From positions 851,847-915,846 of the forward strand of contig NZ_JAQNCZ010000001.1 of assembly GCF_028369055.1 (NCBI RefSeq): DNA of 64,000 nucleotides, read 5' to 3'. Under the pieces are notes generated by a model that was given only the letters and a program-made list of their open reading frames with translations, ran no database searches and had not been told where the DNA came from. The position numbers were made by a program, and so were the translations under genes. This DNA is from Cognatishimia sp. SS12. GTDB taxonomy: Bacteria; Pseudomonadota; Alphaproteobacteria; Rhodobacterales; Rhodobacteraceae. Positions within the stretch are counted from its first letter, which is position 1, and every line of letters starts with the position of its first letter. Positions 44,176 through 53,703 of the stretch are shown here, piece by piece.

Positions 44176-45243
44176 TTACCCCAGATGATACCCCGGCGTG
44201 GCGCGCATCAGGGCCAGTTCTTCCTCGTCCATGTCAGCGTCGATTCCGTCAAACAGCGGGGTCGACAAATACCGCTCGCCGGTGTCGGGCAGCATACATA
44301 GGATATTGGCCCCTTCCGGCGCATCTGCGGCCACTTTCAGAGCCACCGCAAAGGTGGATCCGCCAGAGATGCCGGTGAAAATCCCTTCCTTCTGCGCCAG
44401 ATCCTTAGAGGCGGCGATGCCTTCTGGGCCGGGCACCGGGATCAGATCGTGGTAATAGCCATTGTCCAGCGCCTCTTGCAGCACCAGCGGGATGAAATCC
44501 GGGGTCCAGCCCTGAATCGGATGCGGTTCAAACGCCGGGTGGGTGCCTGCCGGGCCGCCATTCTCTGTGCGCTCCTGCGCCGTGCCGCTTTGCACCAGCG
44601 CCGCATTGGCCGGCTCGGTCAGGATGATCTTGGTGCCCGGGCTTTCGCGGCGCAACACGCGCGCAACCCCCGAGACCGTGCCGCCGGTGCCATAGCCCGT
44701 CACGAAATAATCCAGTTTGGTACCTGCAAAATCCGCCATGATTTCGCGCCCGGTGGTATTTTCATGAATGTCCGCATTGGCCGAGGTTTCAAACTGCGAG
44801 GCGAGGAACCACCCATTGGCCTCGGCCAGTTCCTTGGCCTTATTGTACATGCCGGTGCCTTTTTGCTCTTTGGGCGTCAGCACAACCTTGGCCCCCAGAA
44901 ACCGCATCAGGCGGCGCCGCTCAATCGAAAAGCTTTCGGCCATGGTGATCACCAGCGGATAGCCCTTGGCAGCGCAGACCATCGCCAGGCCAATCCCGGT
45001 GTTGCCGCTGGTCGCCTCAACCACGGTCTGACCGGGTTTCAGCGCGCCAGAGGCTTCGGCAGCCTCGATAATGTTCATCGCCAGCCGGTCCTTGACCGAC
45101 CCGGCCGGGTTGAAGGCCTCGAATTTTACAAACAGATTGACGTTTTTAGGCCCCAGCCGATTGATGCGGATCACGGGCGTATTGCCGACCGTATCCACCA
45201 CGCTTTGATAAATTTGGCCGTTGCCAGATGTCTGCCGAGTCAT
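44176..45243 (-). CDS. cysK: Cysteine synthase (O-acetylserine sulfhydrylase)
   Basis: This 355-residue PLP enzyme makes cysteine from O-acetylserine and sulfide. The PLP lysine is K51 in NPAGSVKDR; TSGNTGIGLAMVCAAKGY (phosphate/substrate loop) and GTGGTVSGVARVL are present. It is about 45 residues longer than E. coli CysK; the extra lies in an insertion near 210-235 and a C-terminal tail DADMDEEELALMRATPGYHLG. It follows cysE on the same strand after a 66-bp gap that contains a terminator. Confidence 0.94.
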   Translation of the reverse strand: MTRQTSGNGQIYQSVVDTVGNTPVIRINRLGPKNVNLFVKFEAFNPAGSVKDRLAMNIIEAAEASGALKPGQTVVEATSGNTGIGLAMVCAAKGYPLVITMAESFSIERRRLMRFLGAKVVLTPKEQKGTGMYNKAKELAEANGWFLASQFETSANADIHENTTGREIMADFAGTKLDYFVTGYGTGGTVSGVARVLRRESPGTKIILTEPANAALVQSGTAQERTENGGPAGTHPAFEPHPIQGWTPDFIPLVLQEALDNGYYHDLIPVPGPEGIAASKDLAQKEGIFTGISGGSTFAVALKVAADAPEGANILCMLPDTGERYLSTPLFDGIDADMDEEELALMRATPGYHLG

Positions 45244-45262
45244 AGTTTCTCTCCCTCAAATG

Positions 45263-45290
45263 AAAAACGCGGCCTTGCGCCAGGCCGCGT
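45263..45290 (-). terminator. Rho-independent terminator between cysE and cysK
   Basis: On the minus strand the perfect 9-bp stem ACGCGGCCT/AGGCCGCGT (6-nt loop) is followed by TTTT (complement of 45263-45267). It lies 20 bp past the cysE stop and before cysK, so cysK must be reached by read-through or by its own promoter. Confidence 0.8.
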
Positions 45291-45309
45291 CAAAATCCGT
45301 TTTAACAGG

Positions 45310-46116
45310 TCAGCCCTGGAACCGCGTATGGTCCATTGACATGGCCGGCTGATCGCAGCCCGCGTCCCCCACGATGCGCGCGGGCACGCCGGCGACGGTC
45401 TTACAGGGCGGCACCTCTTCCAGCACCACCGAGCCGGCCGCCACGCGCGAGCAATTGCCAACCTTGATATTGCCCAGCACCTTGGCCCCGGCCCCGATCA
45501 AGACGCCATCGCCAATCTTGGGGTGGCGATCTTCTTCTTCCTTGCCGGTCCCGCCCAGCGTCACCGAATGCAGCATCGAGACATTGTCGCCCACCACAGC
45601 GGTTTCGCCGATCACGATGGAATGGGCATGGTCAATCATGATGCCCTTGCCGATTCTGGCCGCCGGGTGAATATCGATGCCAAAGACTTCAGAGCTGCGC
45701 ATCTGGAAGAAATACGCCATGTCACGGCGCCCATTGCGCCACAGCCAATTGGCCACGCGATAGCTTTGCACCGCTTGAAAACCCTTAAAGAACAGCATCG
45801 GCTGAATATAGCGATGGCAGGCCGGGTCACGGTCATAAACCGCCATAATATCGGCCCGCGCCGACATCGCCAAATCGACATCCTGCCCATAGGCCTCGTC
45901 ACAGATTTCACGGATCAGCTGCTCGGACATCTCACCCGAGGCCAGTTTCAGCGACACCCGATAGCTCAGCGCCTGCTCGATCGAGCGGTGATGCAAGATC
46001 GAGGAATGCACAAGCCCGCCGAGCAGCGGTTCGTCTTTGACGGCCAGCGCGCCCTCTTCCAGAATCTGCGCCCAGACTGGATCGAGTTCTTTGACCACAG
46101 GATTAATTTCAGCCAT
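45310..46116 (-). CDS. cysE: Serine O-acetyltransferase
   Basis: This 268-residue enzyme acetylates serine for cysteine synthesis. It has an N-terminal helical domain (about 1-140) and left-handed beta-helix hexapeptide repeats (about 145-240; IDIHPAARIGKGIMIDHAHSIVIGE, GDGVLIGAGAKVLGNI). The C-terminal tail DHTRFQG is slightly longer than usual and may dock CysK. ATG 46116 with SD GGAAAGG is used. Confidence 0.94.
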   Translation of the reverse strand: MAEINPVVKELDPVWAQILEEGALAVKDEPLLGGLVHSSILHHRSIEQALSYRVSLKLASGEMSEQLIREICDEAYGQDVDLAMSARADIMAVYDRDPACHRYIQPMLFFKGFQAVQSYRVANWLWRNGRRDMAYFFQMRSSEVFGIDIHPAARIGKGIMIDHAHSIVIGETAVVGDNVSMLHSVTLGGTGKEEEDRHPKIGDGVLIGAGAKVLGNIKVGNCSRVAAGSVVLEEVPPCKTVAGVPARIVGDAGCDQPAMSMDHTRFQG

Positions 46117-46368
46117 GCCATATCCTTTCCTGCCCATCTTACACCACTTAGGGAAATCAGAGCAAATTCAAGACTGTTGTGGACATGATCACGTTTGGAA
46201 ATGCAAGAGCTGCCGCAAAAATGAGGAAATTCTTCTGCACACATCCATGTGAGGCCTGACCGTGTTTTGCCGCCACGCGCGCCCAAACAGCGCCCGCCCA
46301 CGCTTATTTGCTTTCACATTGCCGCCCAACCGCTTAGGCATCCCCTAACGACGGAGCCGGGGGCAATC

Positions 46369-46914
46369 ATGGCGCAGAAATCCACCATCTACAAAGTTGA
46401 ACTCTCGGTCTCGGACATGGATCGCCACTATTATGAGACCCATAAGCTGACCGTGGCCAAACACCCGTCTGAAACCGACGAACGGCTGATGGTGCGCTTG
46501 CTCGCCTTTGCGCTCAACGCCCATGAGCAGCTGGAAATGACCAAGGGTCTGTCAACAGATGACGAGCCAGATATTTGGCAAAAAAGCCTCAGCGGCGCGC
46601 TGGAGCTTTGGGTGGCGCTTGGCCAGCCCAGCGACAAGATCATCCGCCAATCCTGCGGCAAATCAGACCAGGTGCGCCTCTATTGCTACGGCGGAAAATC
46701 CGCTGAAATCTGGTGGGAGAAAGTTAAGAACAGCACCAGCCGCTTTGACAATCTGGCGGTCTACAACCTGCCGGAATCTGCCACAAAAGAGCTAGCCACC
46801 CTCGCCGCCCGCACCCTGAAACTGCAAGTGAACATCCAAGACGGCGACGTCATGATCAGCAGCGCTGACAATATGGTGTACGTGACGCCTGAGTGCTGGA
46901 AGGACGTGGGGTGA
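46369..46914 (+). CDS. YaeQ family protein
   Basis: This 181-residue protein has the conserved YaeQ features STIYKVELSVSDMDRHYYETHKLTVAKHPSETDERLMVRLLAFAL (about 5-49), PDIWQKSLSGALELWVALGQPS and a PD-(D/E)XK-like core. YaeQ is implicated in antitermination-related phenotypes, but its activity is unproven. ATG 46369 matches the family N-terminus; the 40-codon upstream extension is rejected. Confidence 0.92.
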   Translation: MAQKSTIYKVELSVSDMDRHYYETHKLTVAKHPSETDERLMVRLLAFALNAHEQLEMTKGLSTDDEPDIWQKSLSGALELWVALGQPSDKIIRQSCGKSDQVRLYCYGGKSAEIWWEKVKNSTSRFDNLAVYNLPESATKELATLAARTLKLQVNIQDGDVMISSADNMVYVTPECWKDVG

Positions 46915-47117
46915 ATGGTGGGGGGGGTGCGCGGATGTTCGTGCAAAAGGCGTCTAAAGTCCGCTCCCCGCTCACTGCGGACATGGCGTTTCTGCACGAA
47001 AAGCGGTGAGTAGTCATTCGCAGCGGGACGTGACAAAGTCTGCTCGGCGGGACAAAGCGGGCTTTCGCTGCGTTTGCGCCAATTGCTGCTTCATAGCGAA
47101 GATTGGGCGCGCTTAAG
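46915..47117. other. Intergenic spacer with no gene recognised
   Basis: No supported gene. Includes a run of G (46919-46927) and a segment AAGTCCGCTCCCCGCTCACTG (46958-46977 region) followed by GCGGACA, a partial inverted pair. The composition looks like degenerate intergenic DNA rather than coding sequence. Confidence 0.5.
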
Positions 47118-47615
47118 TTACCAAGTGCCGCGCGTTCTTTTGGGCTGACGCATAGGCGTATGATCAAACTGGAAAAAGTGATCGCGGTTCGTTTGGCAGA
47201 TCTTATAATCCCCGCGTCCATCAACGTAGCTAACAAGTTTGTCGCGCTTTAGGCAGACTGGACATATGTAGTGGATTGGCTCTCCATTCGCTTCGCTCTC
47301 TTTGAGGCGGTAGATCATTACCCCCTGACCAGTTTCGAACAATTCATAGCGAGCGCTTTCGGCGGCAAAGGCACCTTCTTTCTGCAATTCATCTGTGAGA
47401 GTCTTGAGCATAGTGCTCAATTGAACATTCATCATATTTACAGAGGTAAGTTCACCCGCGAGGGCGTTTAGTAGCTTCGCAGCTTCGCTATTGTCGGGTG
47501 TTTTATCATCCTCAAAAAGTTCTTTGATTGACGCCACAGTCGACGTGGCCTTGTCTGTTAAACCAACGGCGCTTGTTGCGAGGCCAACGATTGCCCCAAG
47601 CTGAGTAATGTCCAT
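47118..47615 (-). CDS. Hypothetical protein with C-terminal zinc-ribbon-like motif
   Basis: This 165-residue protein resembles no family I know. An N-terminal hydrophobic stretch (about 4-20) is followed by a predicted coiled helix (about 25-85; SIKELFEDDKTPDNSEAAKLLNALAGELTS). The C-terminal half has CPVC then CQTNRDH, a possible C2CH zinc site. ATG 47615 has an AAGGA SD and a TATGAT -10 (complement of 47638-47643) close upstream, supporting this start over the longer frame. GC is lower than in neighbours. It stands alone between YaeQ and the GTA cluster and may be horizontally acquired. Confidence 0.6.
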   Translation of the reverse strand: MDITQLGAIVGLATSAVGLTDKATSTVASIKELFEDDKTPDNSEAAKLLNALAGELTSVNMMNVQLSTMLKTLTDELQKEGAFAAESARYELFETGQGVMIYRLKESEANGEPIHYICPVCLKRDKLVSYVDGRGDYKICQTNRDHFFQFDHTPMRQPKRTRGTW

Positions 47616-47643
47616 GCTCGATATTCCTTTTCTTGCAATCATA

Positions 47644-48059
47644 ACGAGCAAGACTGACATTTGGAAGGATTGTCGTTGACCAAACAAGGGCACAAAGACT
47701 CTGAATATCGCAAGTCTTGTTCTGCCCAAGGCTCGTAGCGGCACCTACCTAGAAGTGAGAAACATCTAAGGTGTTCCTATTGGGGAGTGCAATCTGACTA
47801 TTCAGTTTGTTGCCACGCTTCTCCATTCCGTGACCTTCAGTTCTAGCGATGCCGACATTCGCGCAGCCGCAGCATCACACACTTTGGGCTCAAACCGGTC
47901 CTTCGCCGCGAAACTCACGAATGGCAGGAATAGGCCGATCCCGAAACTTTGCAAAGTCGGCTTCCTGCGCAAAGCTGACCTTTACTACGAGCGCGGCAAA
48001 CACCGCTCTCGCCGCCTTCCAGCTCGCACACGTCCGCCTAAGTCCGCCACCCCCCAAGA
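47644..48059. other. Long spacer, no gene supported
   Basis: Several short frames exist (for example on the plus strand from 47830 and 47849) but they lack SD sequences and recognisable domains. The stretch 47850-48050 looks like a moderately repetitive intergenic element of the kind scattered in roseobacter chromosomes; that is an impression only. Confidence 0.4.
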
Positions 48060-48398
48060 TCACCTCTTAGCACTCAACATTTCAGCGCCCCCTCCCCGCG
48101 CCGCTTTCACCTGTCGCCACATCCCAAGCTGCACCAGAACTACCTGCAAACACTGACAGAAATCGGCGTTTTCAAGCGTGGCGCCGGCAAGCGCGTTTGG
48201 CCCGGCCATGCGGGTGGCGTGGCTCATCAGGCTGCCGTTGCCCCATCTGGCATGGCAGCGGGCGTGGCGTTTGCGGTATTTATCTGCCGCCTCCACCTCT
48301 TGCAGCCAGCGGGCGCAGCAGTTTGGCCGCGCCGCGCTTGGCACCGGCATCAGCGCCCGGGCCATCGCCAGAACATCGCCGATCAGAACCGGGCGCAT
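48060..48398 (-). CDS. DUF7742-type small protein following the GTA tail gene
   Basis: This 112-residue protein has its likely domain in residues 1-60 (LIGDVLAMARALMPVPSAARP, then EVEAADKYRKRHARCHARWGNGSLMSHA). It is similar to a small protein frequently found after the last GTA gene in Rhodobacteraceae. The function is unknown. Its ATG lies 10 bp beyond the GTA tail protein stop on the same strand. Confidence 0.65.
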   Translation of the reverse strand: MRPVLIGDVLAMARALMPVPSAARPNCCARWLQEVEAADKYRKRHARCHARWGNGSLMSHATRMAGPNALAGATLENADFCQCLQVVLVQLGMWRQVKAARGGGAEMLSAKR

Positions 48399-48408
48399 GG
48401 GGCGCCGC

Positions 48409-51400
48409 CTAAAGCGTCAGCGCCAGCCGGGTTGCCGGCCCCGGCCCGTAGCGCGCCGAGATTTGCGCCACCTGCAGCTCCAGCAATCCGCTGGCCCCAT
48501 CGGCAAGTTGCGCCGCCGTGGTGTACTGCCAATGCGGCGCGGTGACGTCAAAGCTGCGCAGCACCGCGCCGCTTTGCATGAGCGTCAGCCGGTAAGCCTC
48601 ACGTTCTTCAGACAGCGGCACATCCGGCAGATCCCAGCGATCCCCATCCCGCCGGGTGCGCCGGAGCCAGGTAAAGCTGATGTCCCCTGATCCAGCCTGG
48701 CTGGCGCGCAAATGCACCGGCGCATAGGGGCGCAGGCCATTGCCGGCAAAGGCCTCTGTGGTGGCCACATAAGCCGCGTCGTCCATTGGGCGGTGCGCCG
48801 GGCCGATGCGATAATCGCGGCTTTGCCCGCGCAGGCTCTCCGGCATGTCGATCTGGTCGATCTGCCCATCCAGCAGCACAAACCAGCTGCCAGCGGGCCA
48901 AGCGCCGAATTCAAGCCCATCGGTGCCAGCCTGCCCACGCAGCCGTTGGCGGAGCGCATATTGCATGGGCCCGATCAGTTCGGCGGTTTGAAACTGAATA
49001 AGCTCCCAGCGGTCCGGGGTGCCATCGCCGATGGCAGCGAGGTTGCCCCCGGACAGCAGGGCCTGCTGGCTGATGCTCTGAAGGCTGCCGGAGAGCAATT
49101 GCACCTCCAGCGCAGGGCCGTGATCGATGGCACCGCTGCCCGCCGCCGCCAGCGGCGCGGTCAACCGCCCCACAGTGCCGCGCTGACGGATCACCGAATT
49201 GAGGTTAAAATCAGCCCCGGACTGCCCGCGATAGACCGCGACAGCGCCCGGCCAGACTCGCGCGCCCAGCGCCAGATGCGGGCTATGCGGCACCTCCTCC
49301 CCGCTGAGCAATGGCAGATCCATGAACAGCGGCACCACCGGGGCCGGCGCGACATAGGGCGTAAGCGTTGCGCCGTCGCGGGTAAAATTCCCCGGCTGAT
49401 AGAGCGTGGCTTCAACCCGCACCGCTTCGCAGGTCAACTGCGTGCCTTGGGTGACGCGGTCAATACGATAGGTCTGCGGCGTGCCGCTGGCGTTTGCCAA
49501 GGCAACGACATCCCCAGCGCCCAGGGCGGATTGCGAGGGTGGCAGATCAAAATGCAACTGGTCTTGCGCCAGCCGCGATTCTGCCAGCCAGCGTTCGGCC
49601 ACCTGCCGGGCTTCGCCCCGCAGCAGCATCATCGGCAATTGCGACTGGCTGACATGGCGCGCCGGATCGCGCGGCAGGGCCGCCTCTTCGGCGATCACGT
49701 CATAATCGCCCAGCGCAGCCACCGCGGTGACGCGCACCCGACCAAGCAGTTCGGCCTCGGCGTTGTGAATATGCTCCGGCCCGGTGGTGCCATCCTCGCT
49801 CAGGGCCAGCCTGTCAGGATCAAGCGTCGCCCGCGCTGCGCCGCCGCGCATGACAAAGCGCAGAATGCCATCCCGCTCAACGGCGTCAAAGCCATGTTTC
49901 AACATCAAGGGTTGCAGCGCTTGCCGCGCGCTGACGACCTCATCCACCACATAGCCCCTGACCATGCCCCAAAGCTGACTGACATCATAGCGCGTGACCC
50001 CGGCGGCCTCGCAGATTTCGCGCACAACCGAGGCCAACGTGCGGTGGGTGCTACGCCCGGAAATCCAATGCCCCCAATCATAGTTGATCCCATCACTCCA
50101 GAGGTCGGTCTCAACCGGGAAGCGTGGAAACGGCCGCGTGTCCCAGGCCCAGACAAAGGCGCGCGACATGTCGATCATCGGGGCCGCGTATTCTGCCGAG
50201 GTCGGGTTGTTGTCTGCCTGTCCCCAATAGCCATAGAGCGCCCGCAGATATTGGGTCTGGATCAGCTCATCGCGCAGCCCGTTGGAATAGCGCGGCAGGC
50301 TGCTTTCATCTGATTTCGGGTCCAGGAACTTATTGGGCTCATTGGTGGCCTTATCCACCGCACCACAGCCAATTTCGGTGAACCAGATCGGTTTGCCTTC
50401 GGGCAGCCAAGCGGTGGGTTCACTTTGGCGCACGCCATTGATGCGCTCATGATGGGGGTTGGCCCACCAGTTGCGGATATCCTTGTAGCGGTAAATCCAA
50501 TCCTCACCATGTGCGCCATCGCTGATCGGCGTGCGCCGCTGGGCGTCGCGGGCCTCAGGTGTGGTGTAATACCAATCATAACCCTCGCCGCCTTCGATAT
50601 TGCTTTGCAGATAGTCCAGATCATAAAGGCTGCCCGCCTCGGCATCCGCGTGCTCCGTGCCGTCGCGCCAGTCTGACAGCGGCATGTAGTTGTCGATGCC
50701 CACAAAATCGATCTCGGCATCAGCCCAGAGCGGATCAAGATGGAAATACCGATCATGACTGCCGTCCTGTGGCTGATAGCCGAAATACTCACTCCAATCG
50801 GCGGCATAGCCCAATTTGACGTTGGGGCCGAGGATCTGGCGCACCTCGCTGGCAAGGGCCTGCAGCGCGGCCACCGCCACAAACTGCCCAGCGCCGCCCC
50901 GCGCCCAGGTCAGCCCGCGCAGCTCTGAGCCGATGCAAAAGCTGTCGACACCACCGGCGGCAACGCAGAGCGCCGCCTGATGCAGAATAAACCGGCGATA
51001 GCTCCACTCTGCAGGGCCGCTATAGACAACCGTGCCATTCTCGACGGCAAAATCCATCGCTGCAGCGGTGCCAAAAAACGCAGCCACCTCAGCCTCGGCA
51101 GCAACGGAGCCATCCGGGCTGCCGGCCTGTCCCGGTGCCACGCTCAGCGTGATGCGCCCACGCCAAGGCAACTGCGGCTGATCCGCTGCCCCGCTCCATG
51201 GGTCCGGCAGGCCGTTTCCCGCCATCTGTGTCATCAGCACAAAGGGGTAATACATCACCGCCTTGCCCAGCGCGTTCAGGTGCTGGATCGCCTCGATCAC
51301 CGCCGCATCATTTGGCGTGCCACCATAGACCGGCCGCCCGTCCTGCTGCGGCACCAGCGCGGCGGCTGCGCGGGGAACGCCCGCCACCTGCCAGGGCTGG

Positions 51401-52335
51401 GTGCCATCGACGGCATCGCTTTCGACCCGGGGCTGGATACTGCAGTTGCCACAGCGCAGATCATCGCCAAACCAGCTGACAATCAACGAGGTGGCCTGAC
51501 AGTTCGGCAACTCGCTGCCCAGCGCTGCCATCGCAGTGGCAAAATCGCTTTCGCCGCTCGGGGCATTCAAATTGGCCGCCACCTGCGCGCCGGGGCCATG
51601 ATCGTAATAGACCGGGCTGGTCGCCAGCGCATATTCGCCCGAGCCAGGTATCAGCGCCACCGCCTGGGTGGCATGGGTCGGCTCGGTCTCGGCTCCCGCT
51701 TGGCTGCGCGGCGAAGGGCGACTGACTTCAAAGGTGAACTGCGGCACCCGATTGCCATAGGGGGCCAGGTCCAGATCCTCCAGCACCACATAAGCCGTGC
51801 CGCGATAGGCTGGCACAGCGCCGGGGCCTTCCACGGCCTCCATCTTGGGGTCGGGCTGTTGATCGGCGCTGCCGGGGTACACCCGCATGTTGACCGTATC
51901 TGGCGCAATTTCGCGCCCATCCGCCCAAAGGCGGGTGACACCCGTGATCTCGCCCTCACAGATGGCGAGCGCCAGCGAGACGCTATAGCTGTAGTCAGTG
52001 ACCTGCGGTCTGGCCGGGGCCCCTTTGCCACCACCGCCCCCGCTTTGGCTGACATGTTCCTGAAACTCTGTTGCCCAGATCACCTGCCCGCCCACACGCA
52101 TGCGGCCATAGATCCGGGGCACCACCGCGCCTTCGGCATCGCCGGTCAGCCGGTAGCGATCAATACGCCCAGTCTCGACCGCCTCGGCCCCTTGCCCTGC
52201 GATCCGCTGGTCAATCGCTTGCCCGGCCATGGCCCCGACAAGCCGCCCCACAGCCACAGACGAGACACCCAAAACCGTGCCGCCCACTGCGCCGCCTATT
52301 GCCGCGCCTGCGGCGGATAACACCATCGTTGCCAT
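48409..52335 (-). CDS. GTA g15: large tail/host-specificity protein with glycoside-hydrolase-like domain
   Basis: This 1308-residue protein has an N-terminal Gly/Ala-rich region. A GTA TIM-barrel-like domain (about 400-720; VDSFCIGSELRGLTW, DFVGIDNYMPLSDWRDG, GKPIWFTEIGCGA) follows, then a phage tail 3 / J-like domain and Ig-like C-terminal parts. In RcGTA this 'megatron' protein forms the tail tip and contacts the host. ATG 52335 with SD AAAGGAGG is chosen. It is the last of the canonical GTA genes. Confidence 0.92.
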   Translation of the reverse strand: MATMVLSAAGAAIGGAVGGTVLGVSSVAVGRLVGAMAGQAIDQRIAGQGAEAVETGRIDRYRLTGDAEGAVVPRIYGRMRVGGQVIWATEFQEHVSQSGGGGGKGAPARPQVTDYSYSVSLALAICEGEITGVTRLWADGREIAPDTVNMRVYPGSADQQPDPKMEAVEGPGAVPAYRGTAYVVLEDLDLAPYGNRVPQFTFEVSRPSPRSQAGAETEPTHATQAVALIPGSGEYALATSPVYYDHGPGAQVAANLNAPSGESDFATAMAALGSELPNCQATSLIVSWFGDDLRCGNCSIQPRVESDAVDGTQPWQVAGVPRAAAALVPQQDGRPVYGGTPNDAAVIEAIQHLNALGKAVMYYPFVLMTQMAGNGLPDPWSGAADQPQLPWRGRITLSVAPGQAGSPDGSVAAEAEVAAFFGTAAAMDFAVENGTVVYSGPAEWSYRRFILHQAALCVAAGGVDSFCIGSELRGLTWARGGAGQFVAVAALQALASEVRQILGPNVKLGYAADWSEYFGYQPQDGSHDRYFHLDPLWADAEIDFVGIDNYMPLSDWRDGTEHADAEAGSLYDLDYLQSNIEGGEGYDWYYTTPEARDAQRRTPISDGAHGEDWIYRYKDIRNWWANPHHERINGVRQSEPTAWLPEGKPIWFTEIGCGAVDKATNEPNKFLDPKSDESSLPRYSNGLRDELIQTQYLRALYGYWGQADNNPTSAEYAAPMIDMSRAFVWAWDTRPFPRFPVETDLWSDGINYDWGHWISGRSTHRTLASVVREICEAAGVTRYDVSQLWGMVRGYVVDEVVSARQALQPLMLKHGFDAVERDGILRFVMRGGAARATLDPDRLALSEDGTTGPEHIHNAEAELLGRVRVTAVAALGDYDVIAEEAALPRDPARHVSQSQLPMMLLRGEARQVAERWLAESRLAQDQLHFDLPPSQSALGAGDVVALANASGTPQTYRIDRVTQGTQLTCEAVRVEATLYQPGNFTRDGATLTPYVAPAPVVPLFMDLPLLSGEEVPHSPHLALGARVWPGAVAVYRGQSGADFNLNSVIRQRGTVGRLTAPLAAAGSGAIDHGPALEVQLLSGSLQSISQQALLSGGNLAAIGDGTPDRWELIQFQTAELIGPMQYALRQRLRGQAGTDGLEFGAWPAGSWFVLLDGQIDQIDMPESLRGQSRDYRIGPAHRPMDDAAYVATTEAFAGNGLRPYAPVHLRASQAGSGDISFTWLRRTRRDGDRWDLPDVPLSEEREAYRLTLMQSGAVLRSFDVTAPHWQYTTAAQLADGASGLLELQVAQISARYGPGPATRLALTL

Positions 52336-52348
52336 TGCTGGGCCTCCT

Positions 52349-52816
52349 TTACGGGGTTGTTGACGTTGGAAGAGCCTCGGGAAAGGCAAAGCGGGCCACG
52401 ATGCGCCGCTGCCAAGGGGCGGTCAACGGGCTCTCCATCACCGCGTGATGCCCATAGGCGTGAATGAAACTTGGCGCGGCACCCACCGCCGCCTGGATGC
52501 CCAGATGCTTGGCCACGGTGCCAGCGCGCATGCGAAACAGCAGGACATCACCGGGCAAAGCCTGCGTGACTGGCCGCAAATGCCGCCGCGCCGCCCGCCA
52601 GAGCCTTTCATCGCCCAGTGCCTCGCTCCAGTCCCGGCTATAGGGCGGCACCTTGCTGGGCTCCTGCCCATAAAGCGCGCGCCAGACGCCGCGGATCAGC
52701 CCCAGACAGTCACAGCCCGCCCCAAGGGTCGAGGCTTGATGCAAGTAAGGCGTGCCAATCCAGCGGCGCGCCTCACGCAGCGCGGCTGCGCGGCGGGTGC
52801 TGTCCCCGACGGTCAT
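52349..52816 (-). CDS. GTA g14: NlpC/P60 peptidase
   Basis: This 155-residue cysteine peptidase has its catalytic Cys in GCDCLGL (C37) and His in AKHLGI (H104). In RcGTA the homologue is carried in the tail and degrades peptidoglycan during DNA delivery. Its start overlaps the stop of g13 by 4 bp. Confidence 0.92.
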   Translation of the reverse strand: MTVGDSTRRAAALREARRWIGTPYLHQASTLGAGCDCLGLIRGVWRALYGQEPSKVPPYSRDWSEALGDERLWRAARRHLRPVTQALPGDVLLFRMRAGTVAKHLGIQAAVGAAPSFIHAYGHHAVMESPLTAPWQRRIVARFAFPEALPTSTTP

Positions 52817-53703
52817 GCGCGCAGGCTCCCGCCGGTGTTGCCGCCATCCTGCCGGGGCGGCGTGACGATCCAGCCGCTGCCGGGAATGTCAGGAAAGCCC
52901 TGAAAATTGATCAGATTGGCAAACTTGTCCCGGCAGGTCGCAAACCGTTTGTCACAGCCGGCCGTCAGGCGCAGCAGATCACCTGGCGCAACGGCGGCCT
53001 TGATCGGTGCCCATAGCGTGATACGCCGTCGCCCGTTCCACAGGCCGTCATCTTTGATGGTGCCGCGCAGCCCGGCTGCTGCCCCGCTCAGCACCTCCAG
53101 CGCGCCGCGCTGAAACCAGCCGGGGGCAAAGTCAAACGGCAATGCGAAATCAAAGATCAGATTGCCGTCATTCTCTTCTGCCGCCCGGTCCAGGACATAG
53201 CCATCGGTGTCCAGATCAAAGCCGCAGGCCTGGTCCCCCAGCACCGCGCCACAGGGTTTCTGAAAACTGCGGCCCATGGGTTGGCCCAAAAGATCGGTCA
53301 AACCGCGCAACTCGGCGTGAAAGGCCCCGGCCCGACGGCTGATATCGCCGATATGGCCGTGAAACAGGATCTGCCGCTGCGCGACATCCGCCCAGTTGAC
53401 CCGCCAGAGCGTGACCTCTGCGCCATCATAGCGGCCCGCGTCAATATCCGCTGCCTTCAGCGACGCCGCGCTGAGCGCGCCCATGGCCTCGGTATTGTCC
53501 ACCGAAAGTCCGGTGGCTTGCTCCAGCGCCAAGGCCGTCAGCCCGCTGCCTGCGGCAAAGACCATGTCCTCAAAATGCAGATCGTTGTCATGATCGGTAA
53601 AGCCCAGCACCCCGCCATCCCGGCGGGCAATCCGCCAGCAGCGCGCCACCGTCGTGAGCCCCGAGGCCAGATGGACGGCAAAATCTTCTGGCAGACCGCT
53701 CAT
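52813..53703 (-). CDS. GTA g13: DUF2163 tail hub protein
   Basis: This 296-residue DUF2163 protein has an N-terminal beta domain (CWRIARRDGGVLGFTDHDNDLHF, about 22-44). Its C-terminal part has four cysteines (FQKPCGAVLGDQACGFD, then CDKRFATCRDKF) that bind an iron-sulfur cluster in the RcGTA structure. It starts within the g12 stop. Confidence 0.92.
   Translation of the reverse strand: MSGLPEDFAVHLASGLTTVARCWRIARRDGGVLGFTDHDNDLHFEDMVFAAGSGLTALALEQATGLSVDNTEAMGALSAASLKAADIDAGRYDGAEVTLWRVNWADVAQRQILFHGHIGDISRRAGAFHAELRGLTDLLGQPMGRSFQKPCGAVLGDQACGFDLDTDGYVLDRAAEENDGNLIFDFALPFDFAPGWFQRGALEVLSGAAAGLRGTIKDDGLWNGRRRITLWAPIKAAVAPGDLLRLTAGCDKRFATCRDKFANLINFQGFPDIPGSGWIVTPPRQDGGNTGGSLRA

Noticed and set aside
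44111..44188. 25-codon plus-strand frame with an SD-like AAGGGA between the acetyltransferase and cysK
   Set aside because: It runs through the strong hairpin and into the cysK 3' end; too short and no other support.
47830..48156. 108-codon plus-strand frame in the spacer before the GTA cluster
   Set aside because: No SD or domain, skewed Arg/Pro composition, and it overlaps the DUF7742-type gene on the other strand.
48712..50313. 533-codon plus-strand frame opposite the GTA tail gene
   Set aside because: It is an antisense shadow of a conserved gene in GC-rich DNA; no SD, no domain, His/Arg/Gln-rich composition typical of reverse-complement frames.
50980..52320. 446-codon plus-strand frame in the GTA tail gene
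   Set aside because: Antisense shadow with no family features.
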